From contig NC_058163.1 of the NCBI RefSeq assembly GCF_020080835.1, forward strand, positions 17,065,011-17,129,010: a stretch of DNA of 64,000 bases. Direction: 5' to 3'. The notes beneath the pieces are model-generated. The model was not told the origin of the DNA and searched no databases. It saw nothing but the letters and a program-made list of their open reading frames with translations. The position numbers were made by a program, and so were the translations under genes. Below, piece after piece: positions 1 through 11,735 of the stretch (positions are counted from its first letter, which is position 1; every line of letters begins with the position of its first letter). Origin of the DNA: Cotesia glomerata (lineage: Eukaryota; Arthropoda; Insecta; Hymenoptera; Braconidae).

Positions 1-150
1 ATCATCACAAAGTTCTTCATCTAAAGTCAATGAAAGTGCAAAAAAACTGCAAATATAGTTCAAGATTGTTGGAAAAATTTACAAATTTTAACCTCCGGGC
101 TTCGAAATACGATTAACAAAATACTTGAGTTTTTCAAAAAATGGCAATTA

Positions 151-3100
151 TTGCAGTGCAATAAGAAAAGAATAAAATCACAAGCTCAAAAACAGAAAGA
201 AGTGAGTTTTGAACAAAAAATTCAACAGTTATTTAATATCGCTGGAAAAAACGGTCTAAGAAGTTTGAATGGAGAGATCAACAACTTTTCGGCTCAGAAA
301 CTATTGAATCAACCAGAAATTTCTGATAACTCCAGTTCACCAGAAACTTCGAGAAAATATGTTGAAATTATGGAAACCGATGAGATAGGTAGATATTTGG
401 TATTTACAATAATACTTGATTTAATAAAATTAATAACTGAAAAAATAATTGCAATTTATTCTGTTCCCGTAACCGTATACAGAAAAAAAATTCTTGACTA
501 GAAGGTAAATTATCTTGGCTCAAGAAAATATTAAGGAAGATTAAAAATTTCTTTAATGAAGTCAAAGTTTCTTGAGCCAAGATAATTTCTTTTGCTCCAA
601 AATAACTTTTGTCTTCCTTAAAATTTTCTTGGTGCAAGAAGTTTTTTCTGTGTAATTTTATGCTCAGCATAACTAATTGATAACTAAATATTATGTAATC
701 TTGTTATACTTTGATCACATTTTCTTGTAAATAATATCAAAATACTTTTCAGAAATAGATTTGGTTAATGATAATAATAATAATGAAATTACACCTAGTC
801 AAGAGTTACTAACATCGTCGCAGTCAACTATCAGTCAAATTTCAAATGTTTCCGATTTTGAAACGGAATTGTTGTCTGAAAAAAAAATACCAAAAATAAA
901 CATTATCACTCCAAATTTAGCAGCTGCGCTTGATCGTGCAAATGTTAGCAACAGAAATGCTACATATATTTTGGCAGCTACCTTACAGAGCGTTGGAATA
1001 GATCTTCGGAATGTTAATTTAAGCTATAAAACTATCCAACGAAATCGTATACTTCTTCGAAAAGAAATAGCTGAAGGGTTAAAAAAAGACTTAAAGTTCA
1101 ATGATAATTACGTAGTTCATTGGGATGGTAAATTGTTAAGCGATATTGTTGGCGCAGATGTTGTAGATAGACTCCCAATTCTTCTGACATCGTCTGGCGC
1201 TGAACAATTATTAGGCATTCCAAAAATTGGAGCAGGAACTGGAATTGAGCAAGCTTCAGCAGTAAACTCAACTTTGAAGCATTGGGGTGTCAGTGATTAT
1301 GTCAAAGCGGTGTGCTTTTGATACTGCATATACAAATACAGGTAAATCAATACTATTAACAAAGTATTTAGAATTGAGAGATTTTATTTTTCATGTTTGT
1401 TTTTAATTCATTAATGATTCTATTATTAAATAGGCATTCATCGTGGCGCTGGCGTAGAACTAGAGAATCTTTTAGGGCGAAAGCTCATTTGGTTGCCATG
1501 TTGTCATCACGTCATTGAACTACTCATTAAAGGTGTTTTTGAAGTATACTGGCCAACGCAAAATGGCCCAAATGTTTCAATTTTTGGTAGATTCAAAAAT
1601 AATTGGAACAAGATAGATAAATCAAAATACAGTGCAGGAATTAATGATCCTATTGTTGCTAAAGTACTATCAGAGAAAAAAGACGAAACATTGATTTTAT
1701 TGAAAGTTATTCGCTGGTATGTTTTAGTTACATAATATCATTCACAAAAAGCACTCAAAAACAACTTTCTTTTTCACTATACACTGAGAGAAAAAATTTT
1801 TTTAAGAAAATGCAAATAATTGAAAGAAGTTTTCTACATTTGGAAAAAAACAATTCTGAATGAAAATTCTCAAGTTATCTATCTAAAATTGTATTTTTGT
1901 TTTTTTATTTTTTTAATCAGTTAAACTATTTTCCAACAAAAAAGTTACTGTGCGAAAAATTTTGATTTCTTCTGCAAAGAAATGAAATTGTTGAAAATTT
2001 CCAACATATCAATGTCTTGTCACTAGAATGCCCATATTTTTCAAAAGAAATTTTTCCTTTCGGTAAATTTAAAAAAAATTGTGTAATGGAAAAATTTAAA
2101 CCTTAAATTAATAGTAATTTCCTGGTGTCGATCGAATACAATTCATTTTAAACATAGACAAAAATATACGTGATTATCTTTAACTCGTAATTTATGTTAA
2201 ATTAAAATTGATCGAATTTTGTACTTTGTTTTAATTGAAATCTTGTTCTTTTAGTATTCAAAAACGATTTTTAATTATTAATTCTAGATTAAGAAAATCA
2301 GTTTTTCATTCGTACTCATTTGTTGCAGAAATATCTTCCGAGGAATGATTACCGAGAATTTTTAGAGTTATCGTCAATTTTTTTAGGAGTTATTCCAAAA
2401 GATAATTTCACCTTTAAACATCCAGGAGCGATGAGTCATGCTCGTTGGATGTCGAAGGTAATTTATTGCCTGAAAATATATATTTTTAGGGAGAATTTAA
2501 GCTGACCCCTCATGAATTAACTAGTATTCGCCAAGTATGTATTTTCATAATTGTCATTTATATAAAAAGCTTGGTTCACTTCACCTTCTGCTATCTTAGC
2601 TGCAAATAATGACTTAATTTTGATGCAACAATTGATACTCTATGATAAAATTAATTCATCTGTATCAAAAGGAGCTTTAAAAAAATGAGCGATCATTTGT
2701 GGTATTTAAGTGACAAATTAGCCATAATTTCTCTATTTGACGATGCTGTAGATCCGGAAGTAAAGAAAAATGGTAAAAATTTGAAAAATCGGAACCCTAT
2801 AAAAACTAAAGCCAGAAAATATGAATTTGACTACAAAAACTTACATGAATTTTTACACAAAGATGTAAGTGACTTCATTTCAACAGAATCGTTAACAATT
2901 TTAAGAGACTTTGACTTGCCACATGAATTTTAAGTGAAGAAGTCGACAAGTGGTCCAGCATCGATAGTTTTCAGGAATGTCAACAATTTTTAGTAAATTG
3001 GCTGTTGTCAATGATGTCGCGGAACGTGGTGTAGCGCTAATTGAAGATTACAATCAATGCCTTACTAAAGACGAAGAACAGCTCCAATATTTATTACTAG

Positions 3101-3159
3101 TTATTAGTGAGTATCGGAAAAAATTCCCTAATTGCAATAAAAGTACGTTAATTGAATGA
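151..3159 (+). pseudogene. Decayed multi-exon transposase-like gene with CCHH motif
   Basis: Pieces of one protein lie in order: 151-387, 753-1340, about 1434-1716, about 2300-2935 and 2975-3159. Exon 1 ends at a GT donor (388) in phase with an acceptor before 753; another intron covers about 1341-1433. Visible features are WDGKLL near 1125, an FDT at 1316 that is in frame only after removing one T of a TTTT run, then WLPCCHHVIELL near 1490, RNDYREFLEL and a C-terminal NDVAERGVALIEDYN. At least four frame breaks are visible (about 1317, 2490, 2935, 2975), so it is not functional as assembled. From memory this resembles an uncharacterised family found in many insects and cnidarians. The aspartates and the C-x-x-H-like motif suggest a hAT-like RNase-H-fold transposase, which is inference. 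The 5' end may lie further left. Confidence 0.6.
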
Positions 3160-3293
3160 TTATTCCGTCTTTTTAATTGTTAAATATAATTATAGATGTA
3201 CTAAAGTTTTATATTGTTTTCCTTATAGAATATAAATGATTAAAATACATACAATGATATTTTTTGTGCTATAAAATTTTTTTATGAATGATA

Positions 3294-3454
3294 CAGTCGA
3301 TGCTCTCTGTATTGGACCTCTCTGTATTTTAACCGCTCTCTGTGTTTGACCACATTTTTCCTCTGTATTTGACGAATTTACACAGCTCTTATGGACGAGT
3401 CAAGTACAGAGAATGGTCCTGGACGGGCGAATCAAATACAGAGAGCGTTGACTG
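3294..3454. mobile_element. 161-bp TA-flanked inverted-repeat element with CTCTGTATTTGA phrases
   Basis: The ends are imperfect inverted repeats (CAGTCGATGCTCTCTGTATT against its complement ending GACTG). They are flanked by TA at 3292-3293 and 3455-3456. A short phrase, CTCTGTATTTGAC or a variant, recurs about five times in both orientations. The CAGT-type ends and TA duplication fit a pogo/Tc1-mariner-type MITE. No coding capacity. Confidence 0.7.
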
Positions 3455-3879
3455 TAATTTGATTTTGTTTCTTATTGAATGTGTACTATATCATTGATGA
3501 TTAATTTCTGCTAAGCATTCGTATTAAGCGACGCAATTATTGAGAAAATGAGAGAGTAATCTCATGAGAAGTAGTACTGTGGATTGATGTCGAAAAATGA
3601 AACAAGGGGAGTAAGGGGAGGTTGTTAATCAAAGCGGATTCTCGTAGATAAATTTGTATTAAATAAAAAGTAAATAATTTTCAATGAGAAAACAACATGA
3701 TTGTTATTTTTTAAACTATCAAAACACAGTGAAAATGCAATTTTCTGCAGAAAATAGCTTTTCAATGCCAATAAATAAAAATATATTATGATTTTTTCAA
3801 ATTTTTTATAATTCTGTTGATAAAATAAAAATTATTATCGATAAAAAGATCAAAATTTTCAATGGGCTCAAAAATTAAA

Positions 3880-4386
3880 TTTACAGCGAAATACCAGAAT
3901 TTTATTTTGACATCAACTTTAACTTTGAATAACTTTCAAAGGAGTGAATTTAGCTAAAAATGTTAAGAGACATTTTTTGTAGGAAATTAAATTCCCTTCA
4001 AGAATCTCTATTGAATTTTTTCCGGATACTAATTTTTAAGTGAATTACAAAATTCCAAAGTTAAACAATAAAATTCTGAAATCTTATCAATTTTCAAGGC
4101 GTGTTTATAAGAAAACGGTTCATCTGACGAAAAATTTCAATCAGTCTTTTTTTGTAGACAATTAAATTTGCTTCAAAAAACATCTAAGTTTATTTCATTT
4201 ACCTCGATGGTTTAGGAGTTATGAGACAAAAACCCGTTCCGGAAAAAAAAATTAAAAGTTGCGATGATAGACCTCTTAATATAAATATTAAGGGCTCAAA
4301 TTCTCACAACATTTTTTTTTGTCATCCCAAATAATATTTTCGATATACAAAAAAAAAAAAAAATAGTTAATTTTTTTGGCCCAGTC
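3880..4386. mobile_element. Half of a TA-flanked element ending GGCCCAGTC
   Basis: The sequence ends at 4386 with GGCCCAGTC followed by TA. Its reverse complement resembles the start of the element at 8976 (GGCTGGGCC, then a run of A and a segment about AATATTAAGAG). The other end was not found, so the left limit is approximate. The stretch 3460-3880 to its left is AT-rich with no recognisable gene. Confidence 0.45.
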
Positions 4387-4404
4387 TAATATATATATAT
4401 ATTA

Positions 4405-5757
4405 GGGTGGTCGTTAAAAATTAAATTTTTTGCGGCGCCCCCTAAAAAGCTTATTTTTAATGAAAAAACACTGGGAAAAATTTTTTTTTTTTAATTTAAA
4501 ACAACACGTGCCTCTACACGATCTAAGTTAATTTTTGGGTATAATCATTTTTTTGGGGAATTTTTCAGAAAAAATACAATTTTATTCAAAATATAAAAAA
4601 TTTTAGAACTCAAATAAATAAAAATAACAATATTTGATCAAAATAACAATAAACAAAAATCCAAATTCAAAAATTTTCCCAGTTGATTTTGGTCTATTAA
4701 GGGGACCGGGTGGTCTAGCGGTCTAAAATTTAAGCTATTTTAAAAATTTTATTTCTATATGAAGGTAATGACTAATCCTTCCAAATTTTTTTTACACTTA
4801 TTCTATTACTTATCAACTACACAAAAATGAGAATTAAGACAAAAAAAAATTTTTTTTTAAATTAGAAAAATAGCGCTGAAGTTCTCCTCTCCAAAAAAGA
4901 ATGGACCTGACTGGCGGGGTTCGATTGATCTTTCCCTCTGATCTGAAATTAAAAAAAATGACGGATTTTAAATTAATGTAAGTATAGTTATCGCAGGAAC
5001 TAAAATGAAAAAAAAAAAAAAATATTTGAAAAAATGGCACGTAGTTAAAAGTACAAATCTGAAACTCGTTTTCAGAAAATACAAATCTGAAACTCGTTTT
5101 CAGAAAATACTTTTAACTACGCGCCATATTTTCAAACATTTTTTTTTTTTTTTCATTCTAGTTCCTGTGATAACTATATTTATTCTAATTCAAAATCCGT
5201 CATTTTTTTTAATTTCAGATCAGAGGTAAAGATCAATTAACCCCCGCCAGTCAGGTCTATTTTTTTTGGAGAGGCGAACTTCAGCACCATTTTTTTAATT
5301 TAAAAAAAAAATTTTTTTTGTCTTAATTTTCATTTTTGTAATTGATAAATAATAGAATAAGTGTAAAAAAAATTTGAAAGAATTAGTCATTACCTTCATA
5401 TAGAAATAAAATTTTTGAAATAGATTAAATTTTAGACCGCTAAACCACCCGTTCTCCTTAATAAACCAAAATCAACTGGGAAAATTTTTGAATTTGGATT
5501 TTTGTTTATTGTTATTTTGATCAAATATTGATATTTTTATTGATTTGAGTTCCATAATTTTTTATATTTCGAATAAAATTGTATTTTTTCTGAAAAATTC
5601 CCCAAAAAGATGATTATACCCAAAAATTAACTTAAATCGTGTAGAGGCACGTGTTGTGTTGACTTAAAAATAAAAAAAAATTTTTTTCCCAGTGTTTTTT
5701 CATCAAAAAGAAGCTTTTTAGGGGGCACCGCAAAAAATTTAATTTTTAACGACCACC

Positions 5758-5758
<1 letters not shown>
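4405..5758. mobile_element. 1.35-kb fold-back element, ends GGGTGGTCGTTAAAAA
   Basis: Two arms of about 600 bp (4405-5040 and about 5110-5758) are reverse complements at high similarity and meet at a short centre near 5045-5110. TA dinucleotides flank both ends (4403-4404 and 5759-5760). The short reading frames inside are by-products of the palindrome. A relative with similar ends is at 54732-56486. No transposase is encoded, so it would depend on one supplied elsewhere. Confidence 0.8.

Positions 5759-5760
<2 letters not shown>

Positions 5761-5825
<65 letters not shown>
5761..5825. repeat. (TA)n microsatellite
   Basis: About 65 bp of alternating TA following the right end of the fold-back element. 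The Helitron at 5826 is inserted in this tract, and the tract resumes at 8484-8547. Further long TA tracts are at 8902-8975 and 54640-54730. Confidence 0.9.
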
Positions 5826-5828
<3 letters not shown>

Positions 5829-8481
5829 ATACTAATAAATGAACAGCCGGTTTTTTTGACCGCTTATAACTCGCGAACTACTGAACCGATCGAAGAAAAA
5901 CTTATACCATAAGATGCAGCGTGTATCGGAGAAGGTTTTAGTATATAATATGTAGCCGATTACTCACCCGGAAGCCAGTTTTTTAATTTAGAAAAAATTA
6001 ATTTTTATTTATTCAATTCGATTGTCATTTGTTAAAAAAAAAAATAAATATTTTAATTTCTATGGTTATATTTATCAAAAAATCAAAAATTAATATTTAG
6101 TAACTAAAAAGGTTGAAAAATATTTTTAATAATGCATTTGAGTGAAATCATAGCTATTCGTCATCAATACATCAGGGTGAATCGATTATATGAGTTAGTA
6201 ATTTTTGTTAATTTCAAAAATTGATAAAACAATAAAAGTTAAAAAAAATAATTTACTCATACAATTGATGACATTTTCTAAAAGTTTCAAAGGATTTATT
6301 GTAAATACGTATGGATTCCAAATACGTATTTACAGTGAATCCAAGACAGACTGAGTGCTTTTATCTTTGACTATTGTTGGTTAATGTTACTGGCCCATTG
6401 TCATTTCAAGATATACGTAAAGTGAATGGGCAACAGTATACAACGTATAAAGATGCATGCCTTGCACTCGGCTTGCTAGAAGATGACAATCAGTGGGAAT
6501 GTATGCTTGCTGAAGCATCATTGAAGTGTACAGCAATACAAATTCGTCTACTATTCGCTATAGTGTTGACTACATGTTTTCCAGCCCGAGCAGAGATATT
6601 GTGGGATAATCACAAAGATTCAATGACTGATGATATATTGCATCAACATCGTACACGGTGTAACGATCTAGCGATAACATTCAGCGAAGATATGTACAAT
6701 GAAGCATTGATTGCTATTGAGGATCTTTGCATTATCATTGCCAACTTACCACTCAGTCATTTCGGTATGAATTCGCCAAATCGAGGTGCAACTGATTTAA
6801 TGAACACTGAAATGAATTGTGAAATGCAGTACAATACTGTAGAAACGGCGGCGATTGTTACTCGCAATGTCCCACTAATGAATGAGGAACAAAGAACCAT
6901 TTACGACCGCATTATGCTCGCAGTTTCAGCAGGACAAGGTGGGTTCTTCTTTTTAGATGCACCAGGTGAAACTGGCAAGACATTCCTTATTTCGCTAATT
7001 CTCGCCAAAATACGATCCAATAATGGCATAGCATTGGTCGTTGCATCATCGGGCATTGCGGCAACTTTATTGGATGGAGGCAGAACAGCTTATTCAGTAT
7101 TTAAGCTACCACTAAATATTCAAAATAACCCTGACGCAGTGTGCAACATAAAAAAACAATCGTCCATAGCCACAGTGCTGAAACAGTGTAAAATTATCAT
7201 CTAGGATGAATGTACCATGGCACACAAACATTCGCTTGAGGCGTTGAACAGGACATTGAAAGATATTAAAAACAACGACAAACTATTTGGTGGCACTCTG
7301 TTAGTCCTTTCAGGTGACTTCAGACAAACACTTCCTGTCATTCCACATTCAACATACGCTGATGAAATCAACGCCTGCTTAAAATCATCGACATTGTGGC
7401 GTAATGTTGAAATAGTCCAGCTGAAAGTAAATATGCGCGTTCAAATGCTTCAAGATCCATCCACTGAAACATTCTCAAAACAACTCTTAGATATCGGCGA
7501 TGGAAAAGTCACTATAGCTGAAACTGGATACATAAAATTAGCGAATGATTTCTGCACAATCATTGATTCGCAAGATGCTCTCATTGAACAAATATTTCCC
7601 GATGTACACACGAATTACATAAATCTCGAGTGGCTTGCAGAAAAAGCAATGTTAGCTGCAAAAAATGTGAACGTTGACATTTTAAATCTGAAGATACAAC
7701 AGTTATTGCCAGGGGACTTGGTATCATATAAATCTATTGATACAGTTTGCGATGACACTGAAGCTGTAAATTTTCCAACAGAGTTTTTGAACTCACTAGA
7801 TTTGCCAGGCATGCCACCACATAACTTACAATTGAAGGTTGGATCTCCAATTATTTTGCTTCGTTATTTGAACCCGCCACGGCTATGCAACGGTACGCGA
7901 TTAGTCATTAAAAAATTAATGAAAAACGTTATTGAAGGCACCATTTTAAATGGCAAGTTTCGAGGTGAAAATATATTGATACCACGAATACCTATTATAC
8001 CCACAGATGTGCCAATTCAATTTAAGCGTATTCAATTTCCGATTAGATTGGCATTTGCAATGACTATCAACAAATCCCAAGGTCAAACGATGTCTGTTTG
8101 TGGATTAGATTTGAGAACACCATGTTTTTCACACGGACAATTATACGTGGCATGCTCTCGAGTGGGTAAACCATCCAGTTTGTTTGTGTTAGCTAAAGAT
8201 GGACTAACAAAAAATATTGTTCACGCTATAGCATTAAAAGATTAATATTATGTAATTAATTAATTATAGAAATAATTATTACTTTTAATAAATTAAAACA
8301 ATTAATGTTTGGTGTTTTGTTATTTTTAAACAACATTCCCTCATCGTTCACAGCGCTCCAGGCCTTTTTCACTCATATTCCACATCCTTATACACTTCCA
8401 ATAAGTTAGTAATTTTTTTTCTACACTAGAAATTCTCTAGAAATTATTCACATGGCAAAACAACGTTTGCCGGGTCAGCTA

Positions 8482-8482
<1 letters not shown>
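5826..8482 (+). mobile_element. Helitron, internally deleted, helicase only
   Basis: The element starts TCTATACTAATAAATGAACA after an A (5825). It ends with GCCGGGTCAGCTAG before a T (8483), which is the canonical A|TC...CTAG|T Helitron insertion. It is 2657 bp long and has no target-site duplication. It carries the helicase part of a Rep-Hel protein; the Rep nuclease is absent, so it is a deletion derivative. It lies inside a TA microsatellite. Confidence 0.85.
6374..8245 (+). pseudogene. PIF1-type Helitron helicase, one nonsense mutation, Rep domain missing
   Basis: This is the SF1B helicase half of a Helitron Rep-Hel protein, which would unwind the single-stranded transposition intermediate. 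Frame 6374-7204 contains the Walker A motif PGETGKT (residues 197-203); the usual second glycine of PGGTGKT is E here. Walker B reads I-I-stop-D-E: codon TAG at 7202 replaces the expected TGG. Frame 7217-8245 resumes in phase with SGDFRQTLPVIP, MTINKSQGQT (motif V) and YVACSRV (motif VI), and ends in a normal stop. Apart from the nonsense codon the frame is open, so inactivation looks fairly recent. No HUH Rep motif is seen upstream within the element. Confidence 0.85.
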
Positions 8483-8519
<37 letters not shown>

Positions 8520-8547
8520 CTATATATATATATATATATATATATTA

Positions 8548-8898
8548 GGGTGTGCCAAAATGTAACTCCCGTGGAGAACCCTTTAAAATTGGAATTTTGA
8601 GTTCCGCTTTTGACAGGGGCTGTGTTTGGACATTTCCTAAGATATTTTGGTGTGAGACAATGTATTTGATTTTCATAGAATTTTTTAACAGAAGCTTAGT
8701 TTAGATATTTCCGGTGAAAATTCAAAATTTGGCCGGAAGTGCCCAATTAAATCTCCTGTTAAAAATCCTATAAATAATCAAATTAATTCTCTCAATCCGA
8801 AATATCTCAGGAAATGCCCAAACACAGCTGCTGTTAAAAGTGTAACTCAAAATTCCAATTTTAAAAGGTTCTCCACGGAAGTTACATTTTGGCACACC

Positions 8899-8899
<1 letters not shown>
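8548..8899. mobile_element. 352-bp palindromic element, ends GGGTGTGCCAAAATGTAAC
   Basis: The element is an almost complete palindrome between two TA microsatellites. The arms match closely (for example GGAGAACCTTTTAAAATTGG-like sequence on both sides). TA flanks both ends (8546-8547 and 8900-8901). It has no coding capacity. Confidence 0.8.
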
Positions 8900-8975
<76 letters not shown>

Positions 8976-8976
<1 letters not shown>

Positions 8977-10040
8977 GCTGGGCCAAAAAAAAACTTTTAA
9001 TTTTTTTTTCTTTAGCTACTACGAAAATATCGTCCAAGATGACGAAAAAAAAATTCTGGTAGAGTTTGAGCTCTTAATATTAATATCTAGAGGTGTCACA
9101 TGGTGATTTTTGATTTCCCATTTATATAACACGGAAAATTTGTTTTTTTGGAATTATCATGTATCTCAACGAGTGATTGTGTGGTGAAAATAAATAGATA
9201 TTTTTGTAGGAAATTGAACGGCCTACAAAAAAGGTCTGATATAATTTTTCGCTAAGTCGACTCGGTTAAAAGTTATTCGCAGTTAAAGTTCAACTTAAAA
9301 TAATATACGATGACTTTCACAATTTTTTATACTTTTTAACAAAAAAACGGCCTAAAATCATAAAACAACATATTTTTCGTGATTTTTCTCGTTTTTACTT
9401 CCCAAATTCTTCAAGAAAAACTTATGTTATATGACAACCTACTTCCAATACGGATTGCGGGGGTTGGTGTTAACAATGAAAATTTTAAATTTACTAACTA
9501 TAGTTCCTACAGACTCGAAATTTGGTAGTAGTCTTTCATTTGTCATGTAGAGTTCATTTCAAAACGGATTTCAATAAATTCTACTTCCAATATGGATTGC
9601 GTCGGTAGGTGTTAGAATTTTTAATTTCAATTTCCAAACTGTAACTTCTATAAACTCTAAATTTTGTAGGAATCGTCATGTGTAATCTTACCTTCAAGTT
9701 CAGCTAAGAATGGACTTTATCAAATTCCAACTCCAATAGGAATTGCGAGGTTAAAAATAAACAATTATTATTTCCAAATAATAGTTTCTATGGACTCAAA
9801 ATTTTGTAGGAATCTTTTATTTATGTTGTAGAAACCATCTCGAACGAAATCTTATGAAATTCCTTCCCCCTACCGGAGTGCAGGCGTGTTGATTGTTAAA
9901 AAATTTATATTCTTCAAATACAGTACATACAGAAATAAAATTTGATAAAACCTCAAGAGAAACAGGAAATTCCAGAAATGGCCTCCAGGGTCAACCGATT
10001 TAAATATTTTTTTTTTTCTTAATAATTAGATATCAGCTGA
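8976..10040. mobile_element. TA element (GGCTGGGCC end) joined to a Helitron-N fragment
   Basis: TA|GGCTGGGCC at 8976 begins a relative of the half element ending at 4386, in opposite orientation. From about 9430 the sequence changes to units carrying GATTGCGGGGGTTGGTG, TTAACAATGAAAATTT and CAAATTTGGTAGGAATCT-like phrases, then CTCAAGAGAAACAGG near 9950. These are the internal units and 3' body of the non-autonomous Helitrons at 15.2-22.4 kb. No CTAG terminus is seen here, so it is a fragment. Confidence 0.55.
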
Positions 10041-11280
10041 AAACAAATTTTGCGATAATTGACTTCATATGCTGGCTGTGTCAGAGAGATGTGTAGAATA
10101 GAAAAAATGTTGTTTATAAACTAGGACTTTTTGAGACATAAAATTTAGGACGTCTATTGGGTTTTAATAAAATTTTCTTACAAAAATCGTCGGCATATAA
10201 TTAATTTCTACAAAGCTATGTATAGGTGAGTAGATCGAAACAAAAACTGGCAATTCGATTTGATATGACAATATCAAACATTATCGGGTCAAACTCAATG
10301 CAGCCCAGAGAGTACTAGATAATCTTAACAGTGTGATCGAATTTATGTTCTCTTACTGAACAATATAAATACGACAAGATTTTGTTCTCCATTTCTTCTT
10401 ATCCTATCCTGTCCATACACGTTATTACAGTCGTAAAAGTCTTTTATATAGCCAGTGACTGGAGGAAAACATTTTAATGGGATAGAAATTTTTTATGTTA
10501 CAAGAACTAGTACTCGAAATAATCATACATTATTTTCACATATATTCCAACAAGAATTTAATATTATTTTGGCACAAGCCTATTGGTCTATTCACTGGCA
10601 TTATGCTAAAAAGAGAAAAAAAAACAACGAGGACGATAACTTCAAAGCAAATAGAAAATCGATACTTTTGAGCTTTCCTGATATTTCTTCAAGCGGAAAA
10701 CACTCTACGCTTGGTTTGAAATTTATCTCTTCTATTTTTATATACAATACTTTATTGTTGTTAATATATTTATTGTTATTGTTTACATATTATTAATGTA
10801 AGAGCAATCATTCAAATTGTTGAGAATTATGCGAGTACATTGATTGATAACTTTTTTTAATTAATTGAAATATTCTATTATATTTCCTATTTTTAAATAT
10901 TTTACAGAAAGAAAAAATAATTAATTACTTTCTGGTGAGAGTAATCGAGAATTTTCGAAATGAAAACAAAGAATGAGAATGTATTTATCAATTAAATGAT
11001 ATTATTATTCAAAAGCGTACATAAACGATGCAAAACCGAAATGAAATTAATGAAGGAAAAGGAAAGTAATGAAGAAAAATCTTTCATCTAGAAAAAACAT
11101 TTTGTCATGAGTAAAAGCCAATAATTTTTGAATATTAAAAGAAATAATATAGTAAATTTTTATTATTTTTTTTAAATAGTTACTGTTATTATTCTCGTAT
11201 CCAATGTATATCTCATTAGATCATACTATTGTTTATAAATTAAAAATAGTCTATGGTTCAAAAAATAGAGACTATAATTT
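10041..11280. other. AT-rich spacer, no recognised gene
   Basis: This stretch lies downstream of the MMADHC 3' end. A 113-codon frame at 10455-10796 with a lysine-rich middle and a hydrophobic tail has no recognisable domain, and I do not call it a gene. The rest is AT-rich and without clear repeats. Confidence 0.4.
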
Positions 11281-11301
11281 ATTGTTCTTCTATAGATTTC
11301 C

Positions 11302-11307
11302 TTTATT
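11302..11307 (-). promoter_or_regulatory. MMADHC: Polyadenylation signal of MMADHC
   Basis: AATAAA on the minus strand about 50 bases after the MMADHC stop codon (11358-11360). It gives a short 3' untranslated region. Confidence 0.65.
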
Positions 11308-11357
11308 TATTCATATAACAATCGCCGATACCTAGCGTTTCACTCAAGGTTGAAGTT

Positions 11358-11431
11358 TTAATGATCGGACATACCACTCATAATATCTTTAAAAAAATCC
11401 ATACTTGCTGGTGCAGATGTGTAAAGGCTTC
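11358..11431 (-). CDS. MMADHC: MMADHC last coding exon
   Basis: On the minus strand an acceptor (TTTTCAATTTTCAG) precedes 11431. The exon supplies two bases that complete the split glycine codon left by exon B, then encodes SLYTSAPASMDFFKDIMSGM, three more residues and TAA. The residues G-S-L-[YF]-T-x-A-P after the split codon match the conserved end of the MMADHC family, and the phase fits exactly. It lies 49 kb from exon B. The alternative is a processed or duplicated exon fragment, but the intact splice site, stop and AATAAA argue against that. Confidence 0.85.
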
Positions 11432-11640
11432 CTGAAAATTGAAAATATCAATACATTAATCAAATTTATTAAAATCGAATTATTTTTAAGCAATACACTA
11501 CATAAAAGTATATGATAAATTTATGTTAACATATTAATTATTTGATTACGTATTGTCTTAAAAAATAATATATCAGAATTTATATAATATTGCAAGAAGA
11601 TTAGAAATATCAAATAAATTAACGATTGAGTCCACAAAAC

Positions 11641-11735
<95 letters not shown>

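Noticed and set aside
10455..10796. 113-residue protein gene
   Set aside because: No recognisable domain, low-complexity hydrophobic end, no splice or promoter context; could not be supported.
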